NCBI RefSeq assembly: GCF_902497745.1 | Contig: NZ_CABVHJ010000007.1 | Location: forward strand, 110,131-174,130 | From: Pseudomonas fluorescens | GTDB lineage: Bacteria; Pseudomonadota; Gammaproteobacteria; Pseudomonadales; Pseudomonadaceae | Direction of reading: 5' to 3' | Length of the DNA stretch: 64,000 bases | Program-made: the position numbers and the translations under genes | Part shown: positions 8,793-20,116 of the stretch, piece after piece | Layout of the letters: every line of letters begins with the position of its first letter | Position numbering within the stretch: position 1 is the first letter of the stretch | The notes under the pieces: model-generated | Databases searched by the model: none | What the model was told of the DNA's origin: nothing | The model's input: the letters and a program-made list of their open reading frames with translations, nothing else

Positions 8793-9416
8793 TCAGAAGA
8801 TTCCGTGCTCGAGGCGGAAAAGAGTGTCCATGACCAGAGTGAGTTCGTGAACGTTGTTCATCAGCGTGCAGGGCAGCTGCTTATCCAAGCTACGGATGCG
8901 ACCCTCAAACCAGTCACGGGCTCTTGATGGTGACCCCAACACCACAGTGGCGCGGGAGAGAACCAGCGCTCGAGCTGATGTGAAGCAGCGGTGTTCAATG
9001 CTCAAGCAGCCCGTGCCTGCGGGTGCAACCAGCCCCAATATTCGAAAGCTGGCGGCCACCATACTTTCCTCTGTGCGAGGGCTGGGTTGCAGCGCGGTAT
9101 AGCCAGCCACAACCGGTGGAGCACTCGGGTGAGAAGCATCGTGGATTGTAGGGTCGTAGAAGAAAGGATCAAGAAGAGGCCAGGTCGAAAGTGCGGGATG
9201 CAGTGCTCTCGGACTGCCAGAGAGCTTTGAAACTTCATCCTGCCTGATCGCTTCGCATCGCCCAGCCAGTCTTACAGCTTCTGCCGTGGGGTAGTGACGC
9301 AGCAACTGCCTGGCTTGCTCGCGGACGTAGTCGGGCAAGGTTTTATCTCGGGAAATCCTCGCCAAAAATCCGCCCGTTTCAATTACGCTGCGTGTCCGCT
9401 CATAGGCAGTGGTCAT
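8793..9416 (-). CDS. BPSL0761-type N-terminus with MbcA/ParS-like C-terminal domain
   Basis: 207 aa from the ATG at 9416. Residues 1-50 (YERTRSVIETGGFL... through LPDYVREQARQLLRHYP) match the opening of BPSL0761-family proteins, which are uncharacterised. The last 65 residues (RATVVLGSPSRARDWFEGR ... FRLEHGIF) resemble the toxin-binding DUF2384 domain of Xre/MbcA/ParS antitoxins. The middle is Pro-rich and unrecognised, and the usual HTH is not visible. It starts 5 nt after the sirtuin stop, so the two are likely one operon. DUF2384 antitoxins normally partner RES-domain NAD-consuming toxins; here the NAD-using neighbour is a sirtuin. Domain assignments are from memory and moderately sure. 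Confidence 0.6.
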   Translation of the reverse strand: MTTAYERTRSVIETGGFLARISRDKTLPDYVREQARQLLRHYPTAEAVRLAGRCEAIRQDEVSKLSGSPRALHPALSTWPLLDPFFYDPTIHDASHPSAPPVVAGYTALQPSPRTEESMVAASFRILGLVAPAGTGCLSIEHRCFTSARALVLSRATVVLGSPSRARDWFEGRIRSLDKQLPCTLMNNVHELTLVMDTLFRLEHGIF

Positions 9417-9421
9417 AGTGC

Positions 9422-10183
9422 TTACTCCCCACTCGGTAGGAGGGCGCACAGTCTCTTGAAGACTTCGGTCGCCTTCCCAATCAGCATGAGTTCATTCTGC
9501 GCGCCGGTGCTGACATCCTCCGTGTTGACGTGAATCACCGTCGCACCATACGACAGGGCAGTCCTGGGGATGTCAGCTGCGGGCGTAACGATTCCAGATG
9601 TACCCACGGAGATCAGAACGTCGCAGCTCTTCACCGAGGCGATTGCCGACTTCCAAACGTCTGAAGGCAAGTCCTCGCCGTACCAAACTACGCCAGGGCG
9701 TAACTTCCCGTTGCACCTGACACACCGTGGCGGTTCGAGCTCGCCACCGATAAGAGAAGTCACCTGCGATGGAGGTACTGCTGCCGTTCGATGGCATGCA
9801 AAGCACTTTGGCGCAGAAAGGCTCCCGTGTAGATGCAGTACATCCACGGATCCCGCTCGCTCATGCAAGTCATCGACGTTTTGAGTGATCACGGAGACGT
9901 TATACCCCGATTTGGCCAATCGGCTCACCGCGAGATGTGCAGCATTGGGGGTGGCATTAGAGACCTGTTGGCGCCGCCATAGGTACCACCCCCATACCAA
10001 CGGAGGATTTTCACGAAAGGCCTTGGCTGTTTCCATATTGCGCGGATCGTATGAAGCCCAAATACCGGTCAATGGATCGCCGTACGTGGGGATGCCACTT
10101 TCAGCAGAGATTCCCGCACCCGTGAAGACGACGATCTCTAGGGCGTCCGACAAGGCCTTCGCAGCGTTTCTAAATTCAGGCAC
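9422..10183 (-). CDS. SIR2-family NAD-dependent protein deacylase (CobB-like)
   Basis: 253 aa, GTG start at 10183 preceded by AGGA. It has the sirtuin hallmarks in order: FTGAGISAESGIPTY (NAD binding), ITQNVDDLHERAG, catalytic His in LHLHGS, a zinc site from CFAC and CVRC, and GTSGIV near the C-terminus. That makes it a complete class III deacylase that removes acyl groups from lysines using NAD. The complete zinc site argues against a degraded effector domain, but standalone SIR2 proteins with NADase activity exist in defence. It lies in the island directly upstream of the BPSL0761/MbcA-like gene. Confidence 0.9.
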   Translation of the reverse strand: MPEFRNAAKALSDALEIVVFTGAGISAESGIPTYGDPLTGIWASYDPRNMETAKAFRENPPLVWGWYLWRRQQVSNATPNAAHLAVSRLAKSGYNVSVITQNVDDLHERAGSVDVLHLHGSLSAPKCFACHRTAAVPPSQVTSLIGGELEPPRCVRCNGKLRPGVVWYGEDLPSDVWKSAIASVKSCDVLISVGTSGIVTPAADIPRTALSYGATVIHVNTEDVSTGAQNELMLIGKATEVFKRLCALLPSGE

Positions 10184-10232
10184 AGAATATCCTCAGTACT
10201 GACCCGGCAAAGACGGACGAATCTGGCAAGCA

Positions 10233-10941
10233 TCATTGACTATTCGACCTAAAAACTGGTGCTGGCTTAAGGTAAAGGGGAGCGTACATCTGGTGAGCTG
10301 CGGACTTATGGGCTGGCTCCGACATTCTGGGCTGGTGATTTTCTAGCCGCTTTTTCGAGAACCATACCCGTGATGTTTTCTTCCTGCGAAGGTCTAGATC
10401 CCCCATTTTGTAAACGCCTTGCGAGGTGCGATACACCACAGCACTGTCCTCAGTTGCGATGCCTTGGAAACAAGTGATTCGATCTAGATCCTCGAGGCTC
10501 CATTTGCCAGAGCGGCTGATCGCTGGTGGACAAAGCATTTGGACATGGCTGATCTCCACATTCGAGGCGGCAGTCATGTAATGCTGAAGCTCATACGCGC
10601 AACTGACCATTGCAGCGCGATCACACATCCCGGTCTGAGTGGAGGAGATAGTCAAGAGAAAAACCATGCCCTCCAACTCACAGTGTGTCCTGGTGGAGAC
10701 AGTCCGTTCTGCAGGGTCAAGTACGTATATCAATTGCTAAGCCACTCCCAATTCAGTCGGCGCCGCATGTATCCACTTTGTGGAAAAACAATGGGTAGCG
10801 CAGCACATCGGTGATACGAAGACTCATGTCATCCAGACGCTTGGCGTAAGCATCCCGCAATTCACGAGTCGTGAATCGTGTACGCCTTTCCTCCTGAAGC
10901 AGCTCATACAGACGCCTGTCAAAGATGGAACGAGGCTGATT
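10233..10941 (-). pseudogene. Broken gene of unknown function, at least two frames
   Basis: The minus strand reads FDRRLYELLQEERRTRFTTR... from 10941 to a stop at 10753; this part looks like a small winged-helix segment. After a frame change a 166-aa open frame (10733-10233) begins MIYVLDPAERTVSTR. Neither piece has a convincing start and ribosome site, and their order and spacing suggest one disrupted gene. I do not recognise the family. It could also be two unrelated fragments. Confidence 0.35.
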
Positions 10942-11048
10942 TCATTGAGGTACCAAAGGAGTGGATTTCAAAAAATACGGATTATAGTCCGTGGCTCGTG
11001 TGTCCGCAAACGCAGGATAGTCCCGCCTCAAGTGGAATTGAGACGGTC

Positions 11049-11279
11049 ATGGACAAGTTGGCGAAAGCGTTAGGGAGACGCATCCGAACGCAGAGGAAAA
11101 CCTGCCAGATTTCTCAGGATGCACTGGCGCTGGCCTGCAATATCGACCGCAGCTATATGGGCCGGATCGAGCGTGGCGAAGTAAATATTACAGTCGAGAA
11201 GCTTTATCGCATCGCAGGTGTGCTTGCATGCGACCCATCCGGCCTACTGCCTCAGGTTTCAGAGCTGCATCCCGCCTGA
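11049..11279 (+). CDS. XRE-family HTH regulator, small
   Basis: 76 aa from the ATG at 11049 (MDKLAKALGRRIRTQRKT...). The helix-turn-helix reads ISQDALALACNIDRSYMGRI followed by ERGEVNITVEKLYRIAGVL, typical of one-domain Cro/CI or restriction C-protein regulators. Upstream in-frame codons are not supported by a ribosome site, and the site before 11049 is also weak. No restriction gene is adjacent; it may be an orphan of a lost element or an island regulator. Confidence 0.8.
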   Translation: MDKLAKALGRRIRTQRKTCQISQDALALACNIDRSYMGRIERGEVNITVEKLYRIAGVLACDPSGLLPQVSELHPA

Positions 11280-11315
11280 TCGACCATGGCGCTTAAACAG
11301 GTTTGAAGTTACTAG

Positions 11316-12103
<788 letters not shown>

Positions 12104-12320
12104 GTTGCCAGCTGGGTTGCTGATAGGTTGATGCTTGCCATGGCCTAGATGGTAGGTCAGTCGCGCATCCAGTGCGCGCTCGGCCAGTATCTTGGTCAAT
12201 TTTGATCAGTTGGTTGAGGATGCCGTCAGCATCGACCAGGTTTTCAGACTCCTGATAGTTAGCCAAGAGCTGACTCAGCATCTCCTCAGTGATGAAGTGT
12301 TACGCCTTGCTCATGGTGTC
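12104..12320 (-). pseudogene. IS256-family transposase N-terminal fragment
   Basis: The minus strand shows EEMLSQLLANYQESENLVD then, in another frame, TKILAERALDARLTYHLGHG, the beginning of IS256-type transposases. A stop soon after MSKA near 12305 and a frameshift near 12190 break it. It runs directly into the IS3 transposase at about 12103 without a stop, so the two dead elements are fused. Confidence 0.75.
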
Positions 12321-12729
12321 TGCAGTTCGTAGCGACAGTGTCGCTCATCAGCCGGTGACACAAAAAATCGGACGTCTCATGCCTTGACAAGAAGCGATCA
12401 TAGGAACACTTACAAAAAAGTTAAGTTTTGGAGTCTAGATTTGACCCAAAATCAGCAAAAGCTAACCAATATCTCCTCCCTGACACAGGTTTGAGAAGAA
12501 AAAGATGCTGGACAGGCTCGAAAGCTAGTGGCCATGAGGGACCGACTGCAGATCGTAAAACACGACTAAAAGTTAATAAGGCAGATAACCGTATTGAGCC
12601 ATGGAGAACCTTGGGTCAGTGACAGATGAATGATTGCAGCGCAGGCGAAGCCCGGCCAGACCATGCGCGTCGTTCACTTGATGGTTATCAATGCGTGCGC
12701 GCTGAAAAAGTCTGAGTCTAGGAGCTGGA
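12321..12729. other. Gene-free stretch at the right side of the island
   Basis: No supported gene. A 64-codon plus-strand frame (12428-12622) lacks a ribosome site and looks like chance. No tRNA or attachment-site repeat was recognised. Confidence 0.5.
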
Positions 12730-12885
12730 CCAGACGCTGTTAAAACGTAACGAGCGAAGGAAAGACAAGGCGAAAACAGGCGAGGACCGGTCGGAGTCGC
12801 GCTCGACTTTACGGGTTGTAAATGAGCAGTCCGAGCCTGTTTTCAACGCAGTATTTCCGAGCGCAGTAGTTTTAACAGTGTCTGG
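12730..12885. repeat. MITE-like element of 156 bp with 17-bp terminal inverted repeats
   Basis: CCAGACGCTGTTAAAAC at 12730-12746 is matched, inverted, by GTTTTAACAGTGTCTGG at 12869-12885 (16 of 17). The interior has no coding capacity. It lies between the IS graveyard and morA. It resembles the non-autonomous intergenic repeats described in P. fluorescens genomes, but I cannot assign it to a named class. Confidence 0.75.
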
Positions 12886-13041
12886 GCTCCCGCGTAACCG
12901 GCAAAGCTACCTTAATGACGGAAGGCAGTCCAGCCGCGCGGGGCTGGCACTTCGCCACGACTCAAGGCATGCTAGCCGCCCTTTGGGCGTCCGGCTTATA
13001 GTGCACGTCGCGCCAGTCCAGCCAAACCGCAGGATTACAGC

Positions 13042-16000
13042 TTGTCCAATGTCACTCCGCCAGCTTCTGTGAGCAGCACCCCACCGGCGCCCGGCTCGTC
13101 CCTGCGCGGTACATTAAAGGGTGCGCTGGCGACACTCGTGCTTTTGTTGCTGGCGCTGCTGTTCTGGCAACTGCTCGATCAACTGCGCGAAACCCAGAAA
13201 AACCAGCGTCAGTACACCATCGACTACACCGCCGACCTCGCCTCGCAGGTCAGCCTGAACATGGCGCTGAACGCGCAAATCGCCCTCAATCTGCTACCGA
13301 TCGTCGAACAGCCGCAATCAGCCGACGAACAGCAGGCGCTGCTGCGCAAGCTTCAGCAGTCGCTGCCCGATCTGCGCAGCATGGCGTTGCTCAGCCCTTC
13401 CGGGCGGATTATCAGCGACAGCGCCGTCGACAGCGACGACGCCAACTACCTGACCGAACTGGTGCGCCGCAGTCGCGCCCAGGCGCATTATTTCAGCAAC
13501 GCCGATGACGGCTCGGTGGTGCATCTATTACTCCATCAGGCCAGCGGCAGCACCCGCGGCTATTGGGCCTTGCGCCTGACCCCAACGTTTTTCGACTCGC
13601 TGACCAAACAGGGCGAAACCGGCATCCGCCCGTTGTGGCTGGTGGAAAACCGCATCAACCATCAGATCATCAGCCGCGATGAAGCGCTGCCTGCAGCCAA
13701 ACCCGGCGTACTGACCCCGGACGATCTGGCCAACACCGTACTGACCGTGCCACTGAGTAGCAGCGACTGGCAGTTGCGTGGCCTGTTCGACCGCCAGCGC
13801 GTGCTGGAAGAATTGCTGCCGGCATTTATCGGCAAATGCCTGTTGGGCCTGGCGTTCTCAATGCTGCCGGTGATTGCGCTGTTGAACATGCGCCGCCGTC
13901 AGCGCCAGTTACATGAGGGTCGCCGCCGTTATCAGGACATTTTCGAAGGCACCGGCGTGGCCCTCTGTGTGCTCGATCTGTCCGGTCTGAAGCAGGTCTT
14001 CGACAAGGCGCAGATCCAGACCAGCGACCAGCTCAAGGCCTGGCTCGACCAACCGCAGCAACGCCAGCAACTGCTGCAGGAACTGCGCGTCACCGAGGTC
14101 AACCAGGTCGCATTGCAACTGCTCAACGTCAACTCTTGCGAGCACGCCTGGCAGCTGTTGATCGACGGCCATCCGCACCGCCAGTGCGCGATCGGCAATC
14201 AAGTCCTCGATGCCGTGCTGCAGCAACAAAAGCAGCTGGAGCTGGAAATCAAACTGCCGGACATCAATGGCCGTGATCAACACCTGTGGATGGTGTTGCG
14301 CCTGCCGACCGAGCAGCACGACTACAAAGCAGTGATCCTCAGCATCAACGACATCACCAGCCGCAAGCTGATCGAACTGTCGCTGCTCGAACGCGAAGGC
14401 TTCTGGTCGGACGTAGTGCGCACCGTGCCGGATCATCTGTATGTGCAGGACGTGATCAGCCAGCGGATGATTTTCAGCAACCACCACCTCGGCCAGACCC
14501 TCGGCTACAACCGCACCGAATTGCATCAGATGGGCGAGTACTTCTGGGAGATCCTGCTGCACCCGGAAGACGCCGACTACTACCATCGTTCGCGGCAGAT
14601 GCAGCGCCACGCCGGTTACAGCCAGTTGCTGCAATGCCAGCTGCGCTTCCGCCATCGCGACGGCAAATGGCGGCGTTTCGATATTCGCGAACAGGCCCTG
14701 GCCCGTGACAAACACGATCAGGTCACGCGAATTATCGGCGTGGCCAAGGACATCACCGAACAGATCGAAGCCAGCGAATCCCTGCGCGACAGTGAGCAGC
14801 GCTATCGCATGCTCGCCGAAAGCATCAGCGACGTGATTTTCTCCACCGACAGCAAGCTCTCGCTGAACTACGTCAGCCCGTCGGTGCAGGCTGTACTGGG
14901 TTACGACGCCGAGTGGATTTTCCAGAACGGCTGGCAATCGACCATCGCCAACCCGCAGCAACTGAGCGGCATCTACACGCTGATGGATCGCGTCAGCAAG
15001 GCGCTGGACAAACCCGAGCAACTGGCGGTGTTGCGCAATCAGGTGCAGACGCAATTGTTCCTGTTCGACTGCTTGCGTGCCGATGGCCGCAAGATCCCGA
15101 TCGAGCTGCGTCTGGTGCTGGTGTGGGACGAACATGGCGCGTTCGAAGGCGTGCTCGGCGTCGGTCGCGACATCAGTCAGCAGCGCCGCGCCGAAAAAGA
15201 CCTGCGCATGGCCGCCACGGTTTTCGAGCATTCGACCTCGGCGATTCTGATCACCGATCCGGCCGGCTACATCGTTCAGGCCAACGAGGCTTTCAGCCGC
15301 GTCAGCGGTTACGCGGTGGGCGAAGTGCTCGACCAGTTGCCGAACATGCTCACGGTCGACGAACAGCAAGACGCGCATCTGCGCTACGTACTCAAACAAC
15401 TGCATCAACACAGCACCTGGGAAGGCGAAGTCTGGCTCAAGCGTCGTAACGGCGAGCATTACCCGGCGTGGGTCGGCATCACCGCGGTGCTTGACGACGA
15501 AGGCGATCTGGCCAGTTACGTGTGCTTCTTCAGCGACATCAGCGAGCGCAAGGCCAGCGAACAGCGGATTCACCGCCTCGCCTATTACGACGCCCTGACC
15601 CATTTGCCGAACCGCACGCTGTTCCAGGATCGCCTGCACACCGCGCTGCAATCGGCCGAACGGCAGAAGTCGTGGGTGGTGCTGATGTTCCTCGACCTCG
15701 ACCGTTTCAAACCGATCAACGACTCCCTCGGCCACGCCGCCGGCGACCGCATGCTCAAAGACATGGCCACGCGCCTGCTGGCCTGTGTCGACGATGACGA
15801 CACCGTGGCGCGCATGGGCGGCGACGAATTCACGCTGTTGCTGCAACATCGTTCCAGCCGCGAAATGGCGCTGAACCGGGCGATTCATGTCGCCGAGCAG
15901 ATCCTCGGCAGCCTGGTGCGGCCATTTGTACTCGAGGGTCGCGAGTTCTTTGTCACCGCCAGTATCGGCATCGCCCTGAGTCCGCAGGACGGCAACGAGC

Positions 16001-16890
16001 TCAGCCAGTTGATGAAAAACGCCGACACCGCGATGTACCACGCCAAGGAGCGCGGCAAGAACAACTTCCAGTTCTATCAGGCCGACATGAACGCCAGTGC
16101 GCTGGAGCGTCTGGAACTGGAAAGCGACCTGCGCCACGCCTTGGAACAGAACGAATTCGTCCTGTATTACCAACCGCAATTCAGCGGCGACGGCAAGCGT
16201 CTGACCGGCGCTGAAGCGCTGCTGCGCTGGCGTCATCCACGCCGTGGGCTGGTGCCGCCGGGGGATTTCATTCCGGTGCTGGAAGAGCTTGGTCTGGTGG
16301 TAGACGTTGGCGACTGGGTGATCAGCGAGGCGTGCCGTCAGTTGAAGACCTGGCACCAGAATCGTGTGCGTGTGCCGAAAGTGTCGGTAAACATCTCGGC
16401 GCGGCAGTTCTCCGATGGCCAGCTCGGCACGCGGATCGCGACGATCCTGCGCGAAACCGGCCTGCCGCCGGCGTGTCTGGAGCTGGAGCTGACCGAAAGT
16501 ATCCTGATGCGCGAAGTCAGCGAGGCCATGCAGATTCTCGCCGGGCTGAAAAACCTCGGCCTGAGCATTGCGGTCGACGACTTCGGCACCGGCTACTCAT
16601 CGCTGAACTACCTCAAGCAATTCCCGATCGACGTGCTGAAGATCGACCGCACGTTCGTCGATGGCTTGCCGTCCGGTGAGCAAGACGCGCAGATTGCCCG
16701 GGCGATCATCGCCATGGCCCATAGCCTGAATCTGGCGGTGATCGCCGAGGGTGTGGAAACCCATGAGCAACTGGACTTCTTGCGCGAACATGGTTGCGAT
16801 GAGGTTCAGGGCTATCTGTTCGGGCGGCCGATGCCGGCGGGACGGTTTGAGGCGCAGTTCAGCAATGACGCGCTGTTCATGTTCGACTGA
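13042..16890 (+). CDS. morA: MorA-like membrane sensor, diguanylate cyclase/phosphodiesterase
   Basis: 1282 aa from a TTG at 13042 with AGGA eight bases before it. Two membrane segments (about residues 25-45 and 262-283) flank a periplasmic sensor part. Cytoplasmic PAS-like domains follow from about 300 to 840, then GGDEF ([11 protein letters not shown], about 926) and EAL (GAEALLRW, about 1057). The EAL domain keeps [27 protein letters not shown] and [10 protein letters not shown], so both c-di-GMP synthesis and breakdown look possible. The inhibitory RxxD site before GGDEF is absent. In P. aeruginosa MorA controls motility and biofilm formation and sits next to glyA, as here. Its upstream side borders the island; a TATAGT at 12997-13002 may be its -10 box. 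Confidence 0.9.
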   Translation: MSNVTPPASVSSTPPAPGSSLRGTLKGALATLVLLLLALLFWQLLDQLRETQKNQRQYTIDYTADLASQVSLNMALNAQIALNLLPIVEQPQSADEQQALLRKLQQSLPDLRSMALLSPSGRIISDSAVDSDDANYLTELVRRSRAQAHYFSNADDGSVVHLLLHQASGSTRGYWALRLTPTFFDSLTKQGETGIRPLWLVENRINHQIISRDEALPAAKPGVLTPDDLANTVLTVPLSSSDWQLRGLFDRQRVLEELLPAFIGKCLLGLAFSMLPVIALLNMRRRQRQLHEGRRRYQDIFEGTGVALCVLDLSGLKQVFDKAQIQTSDQLKAWLDQPQQRQQLLQELRVTEVNQVALQLLNVNSCEHAWQLLIDGHPHRQCAIGNQVLDAVLQQQKQLELEIKLPDINGRDQHLWMVLRLPTEQHDYKAVILSINDITSRKLIELSLLEREGFWSDVVRTVPDHLYVQDVISQRMIFSNHHLGQTLGYNRTELHQMGEYFWEILLHPEDADYYHRSRQMQRHAGYSQLLQCQLRFRHRDGKWRRFDIREQALARDKHDQVTRIIGVAKDITEQIEASESLRDSEQRYRMLAESISDVIFSTDSKLSLNYVSPSVQAVLGYDAEWIFQNGWQSTIANPQQLSGIYTLMDRVSKALDKPEQLAVLRNQVQTQLFLFDCLRADGRKIPIELRLVLVWDEHGAFEGVLGVGRDISQQRRAEKDLRMAATVFEHSTSAILITDPAGYIVQANEAFSRVSGYAVGEVLDQLPNMLTVDEQQDAHLRYVLKQLHQHSTWEGEVWLKRRNGEHYPAWVGITAVLDDEGDLASYVCFFSDISERKASEQRIHRLAYYDALTHLPNRTLFQDRLHTALQSAERQKSWVVLMFLDLDRFKPINDSLGHAAGDRMLKDMATRLLACVDDDDTVARMGGDEFTLLLQHRSSREMALNRAIHVAEQILGSLVRPFVLEGREFFVTASIGIALSPQDGNELSQLMKNADTAMYHAKERGKNNFQFYQADMNASALERLELESDLRHALEQNEFVLYYQPQFSGDGKRLTGAEALLRWRHPRRGLVPPGDFIPVLEELGLVVDVGDWVISEACRQLKTWHQNRVRVPKVSVNISARQFSDGQLGTRIATILRETGLPPACLELELTESILMREVSEAMQILAGLKNLGLSIAVDDFGTGYSSLNYLKQFPIDVLKIDRTFVDGLPSGEQDAQIARAIIAMAHSLNLAVIAEGVETHEQLDFLREHGCDEVQGYLFGRPMPAGRFEAQFSNDALFMFD

Positions 16891-16908
16891 AGATCGGCGG
16901 CGCGGCAT

Positions 16909-16998
16909 TCGCGAGCAGGCTCGCTCCCACAGGGATTGATTTCGATCACAAAATCGCAGGCCTGCCTCGATTACTGTGGGAGCGAGCTTGCTCGCGAA
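16909..16998. repeat. REPIN, GTGGGAGCGAGC type
   Basis: Two inverted REP copies (TCGCTCCCAC then GTGGGAGCGAGC) separated by about 45 bp, between morA and glyA. Confidence 0.9.
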
Positions 16999-17129
16999 GA
17001 GGCCTTCAAAAGCACCGCACATCTGTCATGAACGCCACTTGTCTGCGACATGATGTCGTTTCATATGCCATCCAAAACCCATTGGGTTAGAATGCCCCCC
17101 TTTTCTGCCCCCGATCCTTGAGGACCGCC

Positions 17130-18383
17130 ATGTTCAGCCGTGATTTGACTATTGCCAAGTACGACGCCGACCTTTTTGCCGCCATGGAGCAAGAAGCTCA
17201 GCGCCAGGAAGAACACATTGAGCTGATCGCTTCGGAAAACTACACCAGCCCAGCGGTGATGGAAGCTCAAGGCTCGGTCCTGACCAACAAGTACGCTGAA
17301 GGCTACCCAGGCAAGCGTTACTACGGTGGTTGCGAGTACGTCGACATCGTTGAGCAACTGGCTATCGACCGCGCCAAAGAACTGTTCGGCGCCGATTACG
17401 CCAACGTTCAGCCGCACGCCGGTTCGCAAGCCAACGCTGCGGTCTACCTGGCCCTGCTGCAAGGTGGCGACACCATTCTGGGCATGAGCCTGGCCCACGG
17501 TGGTCACCTGACCCACGGCGCCAGCGTTTCCTCCTCCGGCAAGCTGTACAACGCCGTTCAATACGGTATCGATGCCAACGGCCTGATCGACTACGACGAA
17601 GTCGAGCGTCTGGCAGTTGAGCACAAGCCGAAAATGATCGTGGCCGGTTTCTCTGCCTACTCGCAGATTCTCGACTTCCCACGCTTCCGCGCCATTGCTG
17701 ACAAAGTCGGTGCTTACCTGTTCGTCGACATGGCTCACGTAGCCGGCCTGGTTGCCGCGGGTGTTTACCCGAACCCGGTGCCTTTCGCTGACGTCGTGAC
17801 CACCACCACGCACAAGACCCTGCGCGGTCCACGTGGCGGCCTGATCCTGGCTCGCGCCAACGCCGACATCGAGAAGAAGCTGAACTCCGCGGTATTCCCG
17901 GGCGCCCAGGGTGGCCCGCTGGAGCACGTGATCGCCGCCAAGGCAATCTGCTTCAAGGAAGCGCTGCAGCCTGAGTTCAAGGCCTACCAGGAACAAGTGG
18001 TGCTGAACGCCCAGGCCATGGCCGAAGTGTTCATCGAGCGCGGTTTCGACGTAGTGTCGGGCGGTACCAAGAACCACCTGTTCCTGCTGTCGCTGATCAA
18101 GCAGGACATCTCCGGTAAAGACGCCGACGCCGCTCTGGGCAAAGCGTTCATCACCGTGAACAAGAACTCCGTGCCTAACGATCCACGCTCGCCGTTCGTC
18201 ACTTCCGGCCTGCGCTTCGGTACTCCGGCTGTGACCACTCGCGGCTTCAAGCAAGCCGAGTGCAAAGAGCTGGCCGGCTGGATCTGCGACATCCTGGCGG
18301 ACCTGAACAACGAAGCGGTGATCGACGCCGTTCGTGAGAAAGTCAAAGCCATCTGCAAGAAACTGCCGGTATACGGCGCTTAA
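17130..18383 (+). CDS. glyA: Serine hydroxymethyltransferase
   Basis: 417 aa, the family's usual length, from the ATG at 17130 with GAGGA upstream; a TTG 12 nt earlier is rejected. It interconverts serine and glycine with tetrahydrofolate and supplies one-carbon units. Hallmarks: [20 protein letters not shown] near the N-terminus, and [16 protein letters not shown] with the PLP-binding Lys. The neighbour morA matches the glyA3 locus of P. aeruginosa, so this is one of probably several SHMT paralogs. A strong terminator follows, so it ends its own transcription unit. Confidence 0.97.
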   Translation: MFSRDLTIAKYDADLFAAMEQEAQRQEEHIELIASENYTSPAVMEAQGSVLTNKYAEGYPGKRYYGGCEYVDIVEQLAIDRAKELFGADYANVQPHAGSQANAAVYLALLQGGDTILGMSLAHGGHLTHGASVSSSGKLYNAVQYGIDANGLIDYDEVERLAVEHKPKMIVAGFSAYSQILDFPRFRAIADKVGAYLFVDMAHVAGLVAAGVYPNPVPFADVVTTTTHKTLRGPRGGLILARANADIEKKLNSAVFPGAQGGPLEHVIAAKAICFKEALQPEFKAYQEQVVLNAQAMAEVFIERGFDVVSGGTKNHLFLLSLIKQDISGKDADAALGKAFITVNKNSVPNDPRSPFVTSGLRFGTPAVTTRGFKQAECKELAGWICDILADLNNEAVIDAVREKVKAICKKLPVYGA

Positions 18384-18408
18384 TTGCGACGTTAAATCTG
18401 CAGCATGA

Positions 18409-18441
18409 AAAACCGGCCAAGTGATTGGCCGGTTTTTTTTT
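18409..18441 (+). terminator. Rho-independent terminator of glyA
   Basis: AAAACCGGCCAA, loop GTGA, TTGGCCGGTT followed by a run of T. Confidence 0.95.
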
Positions 18442-18456
18442 GCCCCTGATTTCCCG

Positions 18457-18539
18457 TGTAGGAGCTGCCGAAGGCTGCGATCTTTTGATCTGGATCTTAA
18501 AAACAAGATCAAAAGATCGCAGCCTTCGGCAGCTCCTAC
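18457..18539. repeat. REPIN, GTAGGAGCTGCC type
   Basis: Two inverted copies of GTAGGAGCTGCCGAAGGCTG, each followed by CGATCTTTTGATC, separated by a short spacer. Same family as 46205-46290. Confidence 0.9.
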
Positions 18540-18719
18540 GCGGCTATGGCCGCCGGTCAGACCGGTCATGCCAATTTTCATGTTTTCACTTGTCATCCCG
18601 AAAAAACCGAGCGTAGACTGCACCCGCACTGGACATACCGGTAAGACCACAATAATTAAGTCCTGAATCTGATGCGCTCAACGCGCACGGCAGTCAGGAC
18701 ACCGACCAGGATTCCTCCC

Positions 18720-20033
18720 ATGCTCAGATGGTGCTCGCGTTCAATCTTCCTCCAAGTGGTTCTCGGACTGGTGCTCGGCATCGTCTGCGGGCTGACCCTT
18801 CCTGAATACTCGGCCCAGCTCAAACCGCTCGGCGACGGCTTCATCAAACTGATCAAGATGCTTATCGGCCTCATCGTGTTCTGCGTGGTGGTCAGCGGCA
18901 TCAGCGGCGCGGGCGATCTGAAGAAGGTCGGGCGCATCGGCCTCAAGTCGGTGATCTACTTCGAAGTGTTGACCACCATCGCTTTGGTGATAGGCCTGGT
19001 GTTCGCCTTCAGCACCGGCATCGGCAGCGGCGCGAATATCCATCTGGAGCAACTGTCTGCAGCCGACATGGGCGATCTCGCCGAACGCAGCCAGCACATG
19101 CACACCACCACGCAGTTCCTCATGGACCTGATCCCGACTTCGGTGATCGGTGCCTTTGCCGACAACAACATTCTGCAAGTACTGCTGTTCTCGGTGCTGT
19201 TCGGCAGCGCCTTGAATCTGGTCGGCGAAGCGGCTTCCGGGATCTCGCGACTGATCAACGAACTGAGCCATGTGATCTTCCGCATCATGGGCATGATCGT
19301 GCGTCTGGCACCGATCGGCGTGTTCGGCGCCATCGCTTTCACCACCAGCAAATATGGCCTCGACTCCCTGCAACATCTGGGTAGCCTGGTCGGTTTGTTC
19401 TACCTGACCTGCATCGCTTTCGTCAGCGTGATTCTCGGTCTGGTGATGCGTGCTTCCGGCCTGCGCATGTGGCCGCTGCTCAAATACCTGCGTGAAGAAC
19501 TGCTGATCGTCATGGGCACCGCCTCGTCCGATGCCGTGTTGCCACAGATCATGCGCAAACTTGAACACCTCGGCATCGGCAGCTCGACCGTAGGGCTGGT
19601 GATTCCAACCGGGTACTCGTTCAACCTCGACGGTTTCTCGATCTATCTGACCTTGGCCATCGTCTTCATCGCCAATGCCACCGGCACGCCGCTGGCGATG
19701 ACTGATTTGCTGACGATTCTGCTGGTGTCGCTGATCACTTCCAAAGGCGCCCACGGCATTCCCGGGTCGGCACTGGTAATTCTGGCGGCCACGCTGACAG
19801 CGATTCCGGCAATCCCGGTGGTCGGTCTGGTGCTGGTGCTGGCGGTGGACTGGTTCATGGGCATCGGCCGGGCACTCACCAATCTCATCGGCAACTGCGT
19901 CGCCACCGTCGCCATCGCCCGTTGGGAAAAAGACATCGACGTACAACGCGCCAACAAAGTACTCAGCGGTCAGCAGGGCTACACCTTTCAGCCGCGTAAA
20001 ACAGCAACTCCGGCGCACCAGCAGGAGTTCTGA
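18720..20033 (+). CDS. DctA-like C4-dicarboxylate:cation symporter (DAACS family)
   Basis: 437 aa from the ATG at 18720 with AGGA upstream (an ATG at 18672 lacks a site). Signature residues of the family: SSDAVLPQIMRKL, PTGYSFNLDGFSIY (about residue 295) and VDWFMGIGRALTNLIGN. It has the usual eight or so membrane segments and two re-entrant loops, and imports dicarboxylates or acidic amino acids with protons or sodium. It is closest in wording to DctA, but the first residues differ and a main dctA probably lies elsewhere, so I give no symbol. Two GntR/FCD regulators follow at once, suggesting local control by its substrate. Confidence 0.88.
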   Translation: MLRWCSRSIFLQVVLGLVLGIVCGLTLPEYSAQLKPLGDGFIKLIKMLIGLIVFCVVVSGISGAGDLKKVGRIGLKSVIYFEVLTTIALVIGLVFAFSTGIGSGANIHLEQLSAADMGDLAERSQHMHTTTQFLMDLIPTSVIGAFADNNILQVLLFSVLFGSALNLVGEAASGISRLINELSHVIFRIMGMIVRLAPIGVFGAIAFTTSKYGLDSLQHLGSLVGLFYLTCIAFVSVILGLVMRASGLRMWPLLKYLREELLIVMGTASSDAVLPQIMRKLEHLGIGSSTVGLVIPTGYSFNLDGFSIYLTLAIVFIANATGTPLAMTDLLTILLVSLITSKGAHGIPGSALVILAATLTAIPAIPVVGLVLVLAVDWFMGIGRALTNLIGNCVATVAIARWEKDIDVQRANKVLSGQQGYTFQPRKTATPAHQQEF

Positions 20034-20047
20034 TTTCAACCCTATCG

Positions 20048-20097
20048 GCGCTGCCGCAAGCGACGATCTTTTGATCGCGGTTTGCGGCGCCCCTACA
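20048..20097. repeat. Degenerate REP element
   Basis: GCTGCCGCAAGCGACGATC then GATCGCGGTTTGCGGCGCCC form a shortened relative of the GTAGGAGCTGCC REPIN. Confidence 0.6.
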
Positions 20098-20116
20098 GGC
20101 ACATGGAGCAAGACAA

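Noticed and set aside
12428..12622. 64-codon plus-strand frame
   Set aside because: No ribosome site and no family resemblance.
12321..13041. tRNA gene or attachment site at the island border
   Set aside because: No tRNA-like fold or direct repeat pair was recognised.
13909..16356. 815-codon open frame antisense to morA
   Set aside because: Shadow frame produced by GC-rich codon use; translation is low-complexity and matches no family, while the plus strand encodes a full MorA.
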